Made by a program: the position numbers and the translations under genes. Below, in pieces: positions 43,866 to 53,182 of a stretch of 64,000 nt of DNA. The notes under the pieces are model-generated. The model did not search any database, was not told where the DNA came from, and saw only the letters and a program-made list of their open reading frames with translations. The first letter of the stretch is position 1. Each line of letters starts with the position of its first letter. The DNA comes from an uncultured Bacteroidales bacterium (lineage in GTDB: Bacteria > Bacteroidota > Bacteroidia > Bacteroidales > UBA932): NCBI GenBank assembly GCA_946405435.1, contig CAMJHF010000008.1, positions 1 through 64,000 of the forward strand, read 5' to 3'.

Positions 43866-44883
43866 GGAGTCTGGTCTTTTTGACTTTGGCATATATGTAT
43901 AGCTTCCGCAGAGTGAGCAGCAACGATAAAGATGCCGTCTTGCCGGACAAGATCATTTCCTTGATGCGTTCCGAGCGCGTCCGGCTCGATCTTAATGCTG
44001 CCGAACAATACCTGCTGTCCTGAATAAAAGCAATGCAGTCCCTGATCTGGTCACAACAAGGCCTGTCAAGTTCAAGGAACAGCGAGATGGACAGGTTGGC
44101 TATGGCTTGGAATACAAGCTGCCGGTTGCCGTACGTCATTGCATCTTCGGATTCCAGGAGTCCGGCGCATCTGGAATGGACATTGATAAGATGCCGATAA
44201 GATGCGCAGTTTCGTTTAGCCTTCCCACGCTCGGAGTGAAAATAATGGTAGCCGGTCTCTGGGAAACAGTAGAAACTCTCGCTATGAGCGAAACAACCGA
44301 GGAAGAAATCGTAATCTTCCATAAGCGACATCCCTTCGTCAAATCTGAGCCGGAATCTGTCCAGAATGCTTTTGCGTACCGCTTTGTTCGTAGCGAAACC
44401 GAACAGGCCTTTCCGTTCGCCGTATTGGTCAGAAGGGAATGCCGTAAGGAATTCTTTCCTGCTATAGAAGCCGTTCAATCTGGGGTTGGAGGCGACGGCC
44501 CTTCCATCAGGATAACAGTGCATGATTCCCCAGACAATCATATCCGCGCCTGAAGACTTGGCCTTTGCGGCTATATGAGGAAGGTAATCCTCGTCAATCA
44601 CATCGTCGGCATCGATGAATACGACATACTCTCCACGGGCCAGGTCAAGCCCGGAATTTCTGGCGGAGGATACACCTGAATGCGGTTGCCGGACATAATG
44701 GATCCATTGTGCTTCTGCAGCAGCCTGTTTCACATCCTCGCCGGTTCCGTCGGTAGAACCGTCGTCGACCAGGATAACCTCAAGGTCGCGGAACGGTTGG
44801 GCCCGAAGAGATTTCAGGCACCTGGTTACCGTCCCGGACATGTTGTAGACAGGTATAATGACACTGATGAAAACGGGATTCAT
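43849..44883 (-). CDS. Family 2 glycosyltransferase
   Basis: ATG at 44883 (MNPVFISVIIPVYNMSG) overlaps the upstream stop by 4 bases; the longer frame is out of line with family starts. The 344-residue enzyme has ILVDDGSTDGTG and VVFIDADDVIDED. An MSLMEDYDFFLGCF segment follows, the ED-x-x-F acceptor/base region of GT2 enzymes. A Lys/Arg-rich tail follows a hydrophobic helix. Confidence 0.9.
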   Translation of the reverse strand: MNPVFISVIIPVYNMSGTVTRCLKSLRAQPFRDLEVILVDDGSTDGTGEDVKQAAAEAQWIHYVRQPHSGVSSARNSGLDLARGEYVVFIDADDVIDEDYLPHIAAKAKSSGADMIVWGIMHCYPDGRAVASNPRLNGFYSRKEFLTAFPSDQYGERKGLFGFATNKAVRKSILDRFRLRFDEGMSLMEDYDFFLGCFAHSESFYCFPETGYHYFHSERGKAKRNCASYRHLINVHSRCAGLLESEDAMTYGNRQLVFQAIANLSISLFLELDRPCCDQIRDCIAFIQDSRYCSAALRSSRTRSERIKEMILSGKTASLSLLLTLRKLYIYAKVKKTRLHGFRR

Positions 44884-45857
44884 TTCGTCTTCTGGAGAAA
44901 GGAATATATCCGTACAGCGACTGCATACCAAGTCTTGCCTTTGTCTGCCGCAGCCAGCAACTGCCTCTGTGCAGGTGAAAGAGATGGATTCTTTTTATTG
45001 TCAGGGTAGTATTTCCGTATGATACGGAAAAGCATTTCCCGTTGTGCTCCATAGGTATGGGCCAACTGTCCCTCAGTTTTCAACAATAGTCCGACACAAC
45101 ATGAGAGCAGGTTGCCGGCAGCCCATGCCGAGGATTCAGGATGCCGTTCCCGGATAAAGGCGTAAACATCTTCAGCATTGACAACTTGATCAAAGGAATG
45201 CGGGTTCAGGGAAGATGTGGTGATGCTGCCTGGACGGCGCCGATAAGCATAAAGCGCGTTGTGATTGATTGCGATGCGGTCGCAGCGGTCAAATATACGC
45301 ATGGTCACCGGATAATCTTCGTTGTTCCGTCCGTCAGGATAGCGGATACCGTCAAAGAGCGACCGGTGATATAATTTGGTCCAAGCCGAGTACCATTTAT
45401 TGTTCTTCAGAGCTTCTGCAATGACATTACCGCTCGGCTTGCACTCAGACTCGGCGGAAATACAGGGGAACGATGTGTTTTCACCCTTAAACAAAAGGGC
45501 CTGGCAGAAAGACAGCCGTGTTCCGAACTCTGATATGTCTCCCAAAAGGCGTTCATACATCTGCGGATGAATGAAATCATCGCTGTCAACGAATCCGATG
45601 AATTCTCCGCTGCAAGCATCCAGCCCCGTGTTGCGGGCTACCGAGAGGCCACCGTTCTCCCGGTGTATTACCACCACCCGTTTATCCTCCGCGGCGATCC
45701 GGTCGCATATTGTTCCGCTTGCATCCGTAGAGCCATCATCGACAAGGATGATTTCGAGATTTCTGTATGTTTGGCGTCGAATGCTTGAAACACAGGTTTC
45801 CAGCCAGGGCTCGACTTGATAGACTGGAACTATGACGGAAACGAGAGGCCGAATCAT
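44880..45857 (-). CDS. Family 2 glycosyltransferase
   Basis: The 325-residue enzyme opens LVSVIVPVYQVEPWLETC, has ILVDDGSTDASG and FIGFVDSDDFIHPQMYE, then YSAWTKLYHRSLF and GRNNEDYPVTMRIFD (ED base motif). Overlaps of 4 bases at both ends tie it to the adjacent GT2 genes. In family terms it resembles WcaA/EpsJ-like beta-transferases; no sugar can be named. Confidence 0.92.
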   Translation of the reverse strand: MIRPLVSVIVPVYQVEPWLETCVSSIRRQTYRNLEIILVDDGSTDASGTICDRIAAEDKRVVVIHRENGGLSVARNTGLDACSGEFIGFVDSDDFIHPQMYERLLGDISEFGTRLSFCQALLFKGENTSFPCISAESECKPSGNVIAEALKNNKWYSAWTKLYHRSLFDGIRYPDGRNNEDYPVTMRIFDRCDRIAINHNALYAYRRRPGSITTSSLNPHSFDQVVNAEDVYAFIRERHPESSAWAAGNLLSCCVGLLLKTEGQLAHTYGAQREMLFRIIRKYYPDNKKNPSLSPAQRQLLAAADKGKTWYAVAVRIYSFLQKTK

Positions 45858-46888
45858 GAGATGGCTTTCTTATGACGTTCGAAGAGGACGCGTGAAACGA
45901 CCCGAAAATAGTAATAGGCATTTCTGTCTCCCATGGAAGGGTCGGCCCATTTCCAGGCCAGGAATGGCTTGATTCCAATCTCTTTTGTGGCCAGCAGGCG
46001 TCGTACGGGATAATAGAACAGTGAGTGATACTGCTTGAATGACTCCAAATCCATGGTCTTCAATTGGTTTGCCAGGAAGATTTCCGGAATGGTCTTCTCA
46101 AGATAAAACCGTGCAATCTTTGGGTGATTCTGCAGGCCACGCTCTGCAATATATTGTTTGTAGAGCACCATTAATGATAGAAAACGCTCTATTTTGACGA
46201 GGCCTTTATGCCGGCTTGTAATCGAGCCTTCGTGCAGGTGATACCGATACAATGCTTCCCGGACAGTGGCGAGCGAACCTGCACTTGTTGCCAACTTGAA
46301 ACTCCATAGCTCATCTTCAAAAATGTACCCCTCCGGAAAAAAGAGGCTGCATCCCAGAACAACGTCTCGTTTTATGAGTTTGTTCCAAGCCATAACATAC
46401 CATTTCCGGTCCAAATACAGGTCAAGGACCTTCTCGTTGCCGACAACGCTCTCCTGTGTAAATCCAAGTTCCGCCCGCTTTTCTTGCCCGCAGTTGACGA
46501 TGCAATGTTCACCTATAACTACGTCGGCATTAGTAGACAATGCACGTTCCATCAGTTTTTCGAGGCAGTCCTCAGTGATTTCATCATCGGCATCCAGAAA
46601 AAAGAGATATGACCCGCATGCGGCGTTGATGCCGGAGTTGCGGGCGGCCGATAGGCCCTTGCGCTGCTCGTGGTGGATGATAATTAAGCTGAAGTCGCCT
46701 TCCTCTCTACAGGAATGGATCGCCTTTTCCGCCAGTTCGATGCTACTGTCGCCACAGGCATCGTCAACCAGGATTAGTTCTATATTCTGATATTGCTGAT
46801 GAATTACAGACAGAACGCAGCGTTCAATATATTCTTCCGCCCGGAAAACGGGTACGATGACAGAGATTTTAGGACGAGATTGGGGCAT
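45854..46888 (-). CDS. Family 2 glycosyltransferase
   Basis: Met at 46888 (MPQSRPKISVIVPVFRAEEYI) leaves a 5-base gap to the upstream stop; another Met six codons earlier is possible. The 344-residue protein has ILVDDACGDSS in place of DDGSTD, LFFLDADDEITED, and WYVMAWNKLIKRD. The first part of the Asp-Asp motif is therefore atypical (DDACGDS), as in its neighbour (DDCGTDDS), which suggests these two are closest relatives. Confidence 0.9.
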   Translation of the reverse strand: MPQSRPKISVIVPVFRAEEYIERCVLSVIHQQYQNIELILVDDACGDSSIELAEKAIHSCREEGDFSLIIIHHEQRKGLSAARNSGINAACGSYLFFLDADDEITEDCLEKLMERALSTNADVVIGEHCIVNCGQEKRAELGFTQESVVGNEKVLDLYLDRKWYVMAWNKLIKRDVVLGCSLFFPEGYIFEDELWSFKLATSAGSLATVREALYRYHLHEGSITSRHKGLVKIERFLSLMVLYKQYIAERGLQNHPKIARFYLEKTIPEIFLANQLKTMDLESFKQYHSLFYYPVRRLLATKEIGIKPFLAWKWADPSMGDRNAYYYFRVVSRVLFERHKKAIS

Positions 46889-46893
46889 GAAAG

Positions 46894-47868
46894 CTAGCGG
46901 CGGCAAATCCTGTAGTAAACAGGGGAGATGTATTTCATCAGGAGATATGCTTTGAAGTTATCTGCACAGATATGTCTCGCTTTTCGGTAGGGGAGCCTCC
47001 AAAGCCGGGCGCAGTAGGTGTAGAAAGCCTTCTTATCGCCATTTTGGGCAATTGCGATTATGCATTTTAACAGCAATTGGTAATACTTGGATTCCACCTC
47101 TTTTACGCATGGATGGCTAACTTCTTTCAGCGAACTCAGAATTCCCCGTAGATTTGCCTCCGCCTCCAAAACAAATAACCTGTCCTTATTTGTGGTAATG
47201 CTGTTTTCTCGCGCTCGGTAATAGTAGAGGCGATCGGGGATGAATATGGTTTTATACTGTTTGCTCTCGATAACAGGATACAAAGAGAACATCAACAGGG
47301 TATCTTCACCGTTTCGGCCTTCGACGAATCGAATATCCTGAAACAAGGAGGAACGGAAAAGCTTCGCCCAAACAACATTGCTGATCCGGTCAGCAAGGAA
47401 AGCCCCCGCGAAATCTTCCGGCGGGATGACCGTCTTTCCCTTGCCAAGAGTTGCCGTCGATCCGAATCTGGGCCACGTCGCTTCCGTCTTGCAGCAGCAG
47501 CCCAGGATGGCGACATTGTCGTCTTCATCCTGTATCGCCCTCACCAGCGTTTCGTACAGGGTAGGCATGACATAATCGTCGCTGTCGATAAAACTGATAA
47601 AGTCGCCATGGCAAGCATCAATTCCAGTATTCCGTGCCGCGGAAAGGCCGCGGTTGCGGTCGTGATGCAGGATGGAAAAGGATATCTCCCCTGCGTAGTC
47701 CTGAAGCATTCTTTCCACTTTCTCCATGCTGTCGTCCGTGCCGCAATCGTCCACGATAATCACTTCCAGGCGCTTGTAGGTCTGGTCCATGACGGACTTA
47801 AGGCACTCCTCGACGTAAGGAGATACATTATAAACAGGTATAATGACGGAAACCAGCGGATCAATCAT
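46894..47868 (-). CDS. Family 2 glycosyltransferase
   Basis: Met at 47868 (MIDPLVSVIIPVYNVSPYV) overlaps the Wzt stop by 8 bases; a longer start at 47889 is less likely. The 324-residue enzyme has VIIVDDCGTDDSM, FISFIDSDDYVMPTLYE and NVVWAKLFRSSLF, then GRNGEDTLLMFSLYP. It is the first glycosyltransferase after the export genes. The DDCGTDDS motif is shared in form with the next gene. Confidence 0.9.
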   Translation of the reverse strand: MIDPLVSVIIPVYNVSPYVEECLKSVMDQTYKRLEVIIVDDCGTDDSMEKVERMLQDYAGEISFSILHHDRNRGLSAARNTGIDACHGDFISFIDSDDYVMPTLYETLVRAIQDEDDNVAILGCCCKTEATWPRFGSTATLGKGKTVIPPEDFAGAFLADRISNVVWAKLFRSSLFQDIRFVEGRNGEDTLLMFSLYPVIESKQYKTIFIPDRLYYYRARENSITTNKDRLFVLEAEANLRGILSSLKEVSHPCVKEVESKYYQLLLKCIIAIAQNGDKKAFYTYCARLWRLPYRKARHICADNFKAYLLMKYISPVYYRICRR

Positions 47869-49147
47869 ATTTCCAGTCGTAGCGTTCAAGAACCAGCTTG
47901 CCCCTAAGGTGAGCCGGGAAGTTCTGAATGTTGGGAAAAAAGAGTCCCGGCTTTACGGGAAAAGGTATTGCACAGTGTATATAATCGGCAACCCGGTGGT
48001 TGCAGTACGCCCACAGAAGAATCCGGTAGTCCCCCTCGGTCAGGGGAAGGCTGTCAAGCCGGACCTCGAAATAATGATGCCCGCTTTCAAAGGTGCGGTT
48101 GTCTTCGGTAAAACGCGAATCGAAATACACGAGAGGATGCTCATACATGTCGTGGATCTCCATGGTAAGCTGGCTGCTGTGCGCAGTGACGCCTTCCGGC
48201 ACTTCAAAGCCGACTCTAATGGTCAAGGGAGAACCGCATTGCGGCTCGACCGGCCTTCCCGCATCGTCGAGATATTCTATAGAATCATAGCGGATGTCGC
48301 CCGAAGTGCGGCCATAGCGCGGCAGCTGCGCCACCGGTATATCCTTGACGCTGACGAACGAGGTCTTGAGATATTGGTCCACTGCGTCTTCAACATCCCC
48401 GTCGAACACCATCCCGCCATTGTCGAGAACGATGCCCCGCTGGCAGAGACTGCGGACTGCGGACATATTGTGGCTCACGAACAGCACTGTCCTTCCTTCG
48501 CCGCGGGAGACGTCCTGCATCTTTCCGATGGCCTTTTTCTGGAACTCCGCATCGCCCACGGCGAGCACTTCGTCCACGACTAGGATCTCGGGCTCCAGGA
48601 ACGCGGCCACGGCGAAGCCGAGGCGTACGGTCATGCCGCTGGAGTAGCGTTTGACCGGTGTGTCAATATATCGTGCCACGCCCGAGAAGTCCACTATATC
48701 ATCCAGTTTGGCATTGATCTCCGAGCGCGTCATGCCCATGATGGAGCCGTTCATGTAGATGTTCTCGCGTCCCGTCATCTCGCCGTGGAAGCCGGTGCCG
48801 ACCTCCAGCAGCGAAGCAATGCGTCCGCGGGCGCGTATCTCGCCTGTGGTGGGTGCAGTCACGCGCGACAGCAGTTTCAGGAGTGTGGATTTTCCGGCTC
48901 CGTTCTTGCCTATGATACCCACAACCTCGCCCTCTTCCACATTGAACGAAATGTTCCGGAGCGCCCACACAAAGTCCGACGAACCCTTGCTCGCACGGTC
49001 GTTGACCTCGCCCACCTTGAGGTATGGGTCTTCGCGGCGCAGGATTTTGGTCTGCCACCAGCGGTTGAGGTCATGGGAGAGCGTTCCCGTGCCCACGAGG
49101 CCCAGGTGGTAAAGCTTGCCTATGTTTTCGAATTCTATGGCGTTCAT
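47861..49147 (-). CDS. wzt: Polysaccharide ABC exporter ATP-binding protein with C-terminal glycan-binding domain
   Basis: The 428 residues hold a nucleotide-binding domain, then an extra C-terminal domain. The first has Walker A GKNGAGKST at 80-88, signature YSSGM at 168-172, Walker B ILVVDE at 188-193 and the H-loop SHN. The second spans about 255-428 and has immunoglobulin-like strands (TIRVGFEVPEGV, TMEIHDMYE). In O9a/O12-type systems Wzt-C recognises a terminal modification on the finished chain before export. That predicts a capped or modified end on this glycan. It pairs with the permease directly upstream (no gap). Confidence 0.95.
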   Translation of the reverse strand: MNAIEFENIGKLYHLGLVGTGTLSHDLNRWWQTKILRREDPYLKVGEVNDRASKGSSDFVWALRNISFNVEEGEVVGIIGKNGAGKSTLLKLLSRVTAPTTGEIRARGRIASLLEVGTGFHGEMTGRENIYMNGSIMGMTRSEINAKLDDIVDFSGVARYIDTPVKRYSSGMTVRLGFAVAAFLEPEILVVDEVLAVGDAEFQKKAIGKMQDVSRGEGRTVLFVSHNMSAVRSLCQRGIVLDNGGMVFDGDVEDAVDQYLKTSFVSVKDIPVAQLPRYGRTSGDIRYDSIEYLDDAGRPVEPQCGSPLTIRVGFEVPEGVTAHSSQLTMEIHDMYEHPLVYFDSRFTEDNRTFESGHHYFEVRLDSLPLTEGDYRILLWAYCNHRVADYIHCAIPFPVKPGLFFPNIQNFPAHLRGKLVLERYDWKYD

Positions 49148-49990
49148 CTACACGGTATCCATAAACGTCTGCTCGGTGCGGTTGAAAACGATCACCGATA
49201 CAAACAGCACGACTATCATGAATACGGCACTGTACAGAAGGCCGCTCCAGGAAAAGCTTCCGCATCCCAGACACCCGTATTTGAAGGCCTCGAACACGGG
49301 CGTGAGAGGATTGAGCTCAAGTACCCAGCGGTATTTCTCGCCGGCAACGCTGAGCGGATAGATGATGGGCGTGGCATACATGAATAGCTGGAGGCCGAAG
49401 GAAACCAGGAAGTTTAGGTCGCGGTACTTGGCCGTCAGCGCAGAAACAATGAGTCCCCAGGACATGGCGTGAAATGCCAGCAGCAGGACGTAGTAAGGGA
49501 ACAGCAGCAATGTCCAGTTGATGCTCAGACTCTGGCCGGCAATGAGGTACCCCACATACACCGCTATGAACAGCAGCATCTGGATCAACATCTTCAGCAG
49601 GTTGGATGTCAGGCCTGCAAGAGGTACCACCAACCTTGGGAAATACACCTTGCCGAACACCGAGGCATTGCCGGAGAACACGTTGGAAGAAGCTGCAAAT
49701 GAACTTGAGAAGTAGTTCCAAAGCATGATGCCTGACAGGTAGAACAGCGGCTGGGGTGCACCGTCGGTGGAAATGCCGGCCAGCCCGCCGAACACGAACA
49801 TATACATGACCGTGGTGAATACTGGCTGGATAAAGAACCACAGGGGGCCAAGTATGGTCTGTTTGTAGTAAGTGATAATGTCCCGCTTGACATACATCCA
49901 CCACAGGTCGCGGTAGCGCCAGAGAGCCTTGAGGTCAATGTCCAAAAGGCGTCTGCGGGGACGTATTATGAGACTCCAGTCTTCTTGCAT
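49148..49990 (-). CDS. wzm: Polysaccharide ABC exporter permease
   Basis: The 280-residue ABC-2-type protein has six membrane helices. It shows the family pattern DIITYYKQTILGPLWFFIQPVFTTV near the N terminus and LNPLTPVFEAFKYG near the C terminus. It forms the channel with Wzt that moves lipid-linked glycan across the inner membrane. It shares one base with the Wzc stop (TAATG) and abuts wzt exactly, as expected for a two-part exporter. Confidence 0.95.
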   Translation of the reverse strand: MQEDWSLIIRPRRRLLDIDLKALWRYRDLWWMYVKRDIITYYKQTILGPLWFFIQPVFTTVMYMFVFGGLAGISTDGAPQPLFYLSGIMLWNYFSSSFAASSNVFSGNASVFGKVYFPRLVVPLAGLTSNLLKMLIQMLLFIAVYVGYLIAGQSLSINWTLLLFPYYVLLLAFHAMSWGLIVSALTAKYRDLNFLVSFGLQLFMYATPIIYPLSVAGEKYRWVLELNPLTPVFEAFKYGCLGCGSFSWSGLLYSAVFMIVVLFVSVIVFNRTEQTFMDTV

Positions 49991-52380
49991 TACTTTTTGC
50001 TTGAGCCGTAATAGCTGTAGCCGTAGCGGTGATACCCGTACCTATGATAACCGTAGCGGCCGCTCTTGGTGTCCGTGCCGTTGAGGAAGAGCACCATATT
50101 GTTGAATTTATGCTCGGTGTACCAGGCGTCAATCTCGGGCAGCAGCGACTTCTCCATTACCCCTGCCCTCACCACGAACACTGTAAGGTCGGCGTAACGG
50201 TTGATTATTGAAGGGTCGGCTACCATCTCCACAGGCGGACAGTCGAGGAACACATAGTCGTATTCCTGTTTTACGGCGTTCATAAGATCTGCAAAGCGCT
50301 GGGTATAAAGCAATTCCGAAGGATTGGGAGGCAATGCGCCGCAGGGGAGTATGTCGAAGTTGTCGAGATGTACGATCAGCTGGTGGTAGTCGTCAAACTG
50401 GCCGCTCAGGAAGCCGGAAACGCCCTTGTGAGGCCTTTCGGCATAGCCGGACAGGCTTGCGCGGCGCATGTCGAGGTCTATGGCCAGCACCTTCTTGCCC
50501 TTGAGGCCGATAACGGTGGAAAGATTGGCCGTTATGAAGGTCTTCCCGCTGCCGGGGTCCATGGAGGTAAGCATGATGGCTTTGTGGGTGGCCTCATACC
50601 CAAGCAGGAATTCAAGGTTGCTGCGCACCACGCGGAACGCCTCGTTCATCATGTCGCGTCCGGAGTCGGTTACTACTACTTTCTGACTGTCGTGCTCCTT
50701 CTTGTCCTTTTTCTTCGGTTTCTTCTTGCCTGCCTGCGGAATTTCGCCTGCGAAAGGAATGCGCAGCCCCTTTATGTCGCTGCGGCCCTGCACGGTAGTC
50801 GTAAGTACTTCTTTTGCAAAAATAATCAGTACCGGAAGCGCCAGGCCCAGCAGCAGGGCGATCATGTATATGTTGCTTGCCACGGGCTCTATGGGGGTCC
50901 ATGAGCCGTGTGCGGGTTCTATAAGCTGGGTGTTATATGCTGTGAATGCCTGCGACAGTTCATTTTCCTCACGCTTCTGGAGGAGGAAGAGGTACAGCGA
51001 CTCTTTTACTTTCTGTTGCCTTTCTACCGAAAGCAAGTGATTGGCTTGCTGTGGGTTGCGGGCCACGCGCCCGATGGCCTCGCGCCGTGAGGCCTGAATG
51101 GCCGACTGCTGCGATTGGAGCGTGGCAATCTCGCTGGAAATCATCTGGATAAGAGTTTGCTTGATGCCGGCAAGCTGCTGGTTGAGGTCCTGCACGAGGG
51201 GGTTTTGCGCCGACGAGAAGGAAAGGTGGTTGTTGCGTGTAAGCACCAGTGAATTGTACTCCGCCAGGCGCTGCAGTATCATTCCGTTTTCTATGCCGGA
51301 AGAAAATGGAATCTGCTGACTGTTGTCTGTCGTGCCCACCAGATAGTCGTACAGCGAACGCAACTGGCTTATCCGGCTCCTCATGGCGGCGTCCTGCTTT
51401 GCGGTTTCGCTGGCTTCGGCCACTGCCATGGCTCCGGCCTGGCTTACATCCGGAATAAGGTTCTCGGATTTATAGGTGGAGATGTTCTGATCCACGCTGC
51501 CAAGCTCGTCTTCTATTACCGCAAGCCTGTCGCGGATAAAATCGTTCGTGCTGATTATCTGCTTGTTGCGCTCGTTCATCCACTGCTCGTTGTACACTGT
51601 CACAAGGGTGTTGAGGATATCATCAGCCCTGTTGAGCGAAACATCCCTGTAGCGTATGTCGATGATGGACGAGTTGCGGTCCCGCAAACTGGCGTTGATG
51701 TGCCAGCGCACGAATTCTGTTGCAGAGTACAAATTGTTGCGTACAATAGTGTATTGGTTGCGCCTTTCGGGGGTCCAGGACGGAGTGAACTGCAGCACTA
51801 TTCGCCCCAGAGGACTCTGCAGGGTGTCTCCGTTGTGTGCGATCAGACTGAGGCCCAAGTCCGCCGGCTGGCCGGAGAACCTGCTCAGAACCACAGTGCT
51901 GTCGGACTGAAGGGATGCCGTAAGGCTCACCCGGTCGTTGTCGTTGAGGTCAAGGAAAAACACGTTGACAGGCAGCTGGATGCCGTAGATGGTCCTGTCG
52001 TAGAAGGGCCCTTCTTCGTAGTAGTTAACGTCAAGGTGCAGCCGCCGCACCACTTCTTCGGCCACTACGCTGGAGTTCATCAGCAGAATCTCGTTGACCA
52101 GGTTGGTGGAGGCCTGAGGCACGCCAAGTTCCTTGAGCGTCCTGTCCATGCCGTCGCCGGACTGCTTGATCATAATGGATGCGGAGCGCAGGTACACTGG
52201 TTCCTTGCTCTTTACATAGAACCATGCGCCGGCCCCGAAGACGGCAAGCGAAATGACGAACCAGTACCAGTTGCGGAATACAAGCCCCAGTACTTTCTTT
52301 ATGAGGTCGGCCGGCGACGATGTGGCGCCTGTAGTCTGGCGCCTTGCGCCCTGGGCTTGGGTGTTGGGTGTTCTTTCCAT
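49990..52380 (-). CDS. wzc: Wzc-like chain-length regulator and BY tyrosine kinase
   Basis: The 796-residue protein joins a Wzz domain (membrane segment 36-54, periplasmic coiled coil to about 490, second helix 503-523) to a cytoplasmic tyrosine kinase. The kinase has Walker A SMDPGSGKT with Lys613, Walker A' VLAIDLDMRR at 631-640 and Walker B YVFLDCPP. The last 18 residues contain eight Tyr in YGYHR-type repeats, the autophosphorylation cluster. Wzc controls polymerisation and opens Wza. Bacteroidota versions carry both parts in one chain, as here. The Wza gene is 2 bases upstream. Confidence 0.95.
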   Translation of the reverse strand: MERTPNTQAQGARRQTTGATSSPADLIKKVLGLVFRNWYWFVISLAVFGAGAWFYVKSKEPVYLRSASIMIKQSGDGMDRTLKELGVPQASTNLVNEILLMNSSVVAEEVVRRLHLDVNYYEEGPFYDRTIYGIQLPVNVFFLDLNDNDRVSLTASLQSDSTVVLSRFSGQPADLGLSLIAHNGDTLQSPLGRIVLQFTPSWTPERRNQYTIVRNNLYSATEFVRWHINASLRDRNSSIIDIRYRDVSLNRADDILNTLVTVYNEQWMNERNKQIISTNDFIRDRLAVIEDELGSVDQNISTYKSENLIPDVSQAGAMAVAEASETAKQDAAMRSRISQLRSLYDYLVGTTDNSQQIPFSSGIENGMILQRLAEYNSLVLTRNNHLSFSSAQNPLVQDLNQQLAGIKQTLIQMISSEIATLQSQQSAIQASRREAIGRVARNPQQANHLLSVERQQKVKESLYLFLLQKREENELSQAFTAYNTQLIEPAHGSWTPIEPVASNIYMIALLLGLALPVLIIFAKEVLTTTVQGRSDIKGLRIPFAGEIPQAGKKKPKKKDKKEHDSQKVVVTDSGRDMMNEAFRVVRSNLEFLLGYEATHKAIMLTSMDPGSGKTFITANLSTVIGLKGKKVLAIDLDMRRASLSGYAERPHKGVSGFLSGQFDDYHQLIVHLDNFDILPCGALPPNPSELLYTQRFADLMNAVKQEYDYVFLDCPPVEMVADPSIINRYADLTVFVVRAGVMEKSLLPEIDAWYTEHKFNNMVLFLNGTDTKSGRYGYHRYGYHRYGYSYYGSSKK

Positions 52381-52382
52381 GG

Positions 52383-53174
52383 TTATTTACCCTCGGTAAG
52401 GCGGAGTATCAGCAAAACCATCGAGGTTACACCGGAAATGGTCGAGAACCAGAAGCCCGGAGTGCGGACCTGGTTGGCCAGAAGTTCTGACTGGTTGGCT
52501 CTCTGCAGATTTGGCTCCACGTAAATTATGTCATTTTGCTGGAGGTTGAAGACAGGTGAGGAGTATACGCTGGCAGTATTGGTGAGATCCAGCGTATATG
52601 CGTTCTGGATACCGTTTTCCATGCGCAGCACGAGCACATTGTCGCGGCGGCCGTTGATGGTAAGGTCGCCGGCCAGGGCTATGGCCTCAAGTATATTGAT
52701 CTGGTCGCGCGGAATTGGGATACGGCCGGTGTGGCCTACCTCGCCCAGGGCGTAAAAGGACATGTCGGCATAGTCCACGATGACTGTAGGATCGTTTAGC
52801 ATCTGGGCGGCAAGGAGTTTGTACTTTATCTGCGTCGCGAGTTCCAGGCGGGTAAGCCCGGCCACATGCTGCATCCCGATGATTGGCATATCTATAAAGC
52901 CTTCATTGTCAATGGTATAAGGCAGATAGCTGTTCTGTCCCGAGTTGCCGTTGTTTTCAAACAGGTTGAAAAGGCTCGCAAGCTCGCGGTCACGGCTGAA
53001 CACGTGTATGCGCAGACGGTCTCCAGGTTTGAGAGTAAGTTGTTTGAACTCCTGCAGCGCAAGGGTTTCTCCGGGATGAATGTCCCTAAGGTATCCGACC
53101 TTCTCTACTGTGCGGCATGAGGCTGCAGCCAGTACGAGCAGTGCCAGTGCAATGTATTTCAACACATTATTCAT
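52383..53174 (-). CDS. wza: Wza-like polysaccharide export lipoprotein
   Basis: The 263-residue protein has a lipoprotein signal peptide ending at Cys20 (LAAASC). A polysaccharide-export domain follows with LTLKPGDRLRIHVFSRD and NEGFIDMPIIGMQHVAGLT, then one SLBB domain (FYALGEVGHTGRIPIP, ILEAIALAGDLTINGRRDNV). It ends with a hydrophobic helix (STISGVTSMVLLILRLTEG) in place of the long barrel helix of E. coli Wza. Bacteroidota Wza proteins commonly have this shorter form. It works with Wzc in outer-membrane export. Confidence 0.93.
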   Translation of the reverse strand: MNNVLKYIALALLVLAAASCRTVEKVGYLRDIHPGETLALQEFKQLTLKPGDRLRIHVFSRDRELASLFNLFENNGNSGQNSYLPYTIDNEGFIDMPIIGMQHVAGLTRLELATQIKYKLLAAQMLNDPTVIVDYADMSFYALGEVGHTGRIPIPRDQINILEAIALAGDLTINGRRDNVLVLRMENGIQNAYTLDLTNTASVYSSPVFNLQQNDIIYVEPNLQRANQSELLANQVRTPGFWFSTISGVTSMVLLILRLTEGK

Positions 53175-53182
53175 AAAACGAT

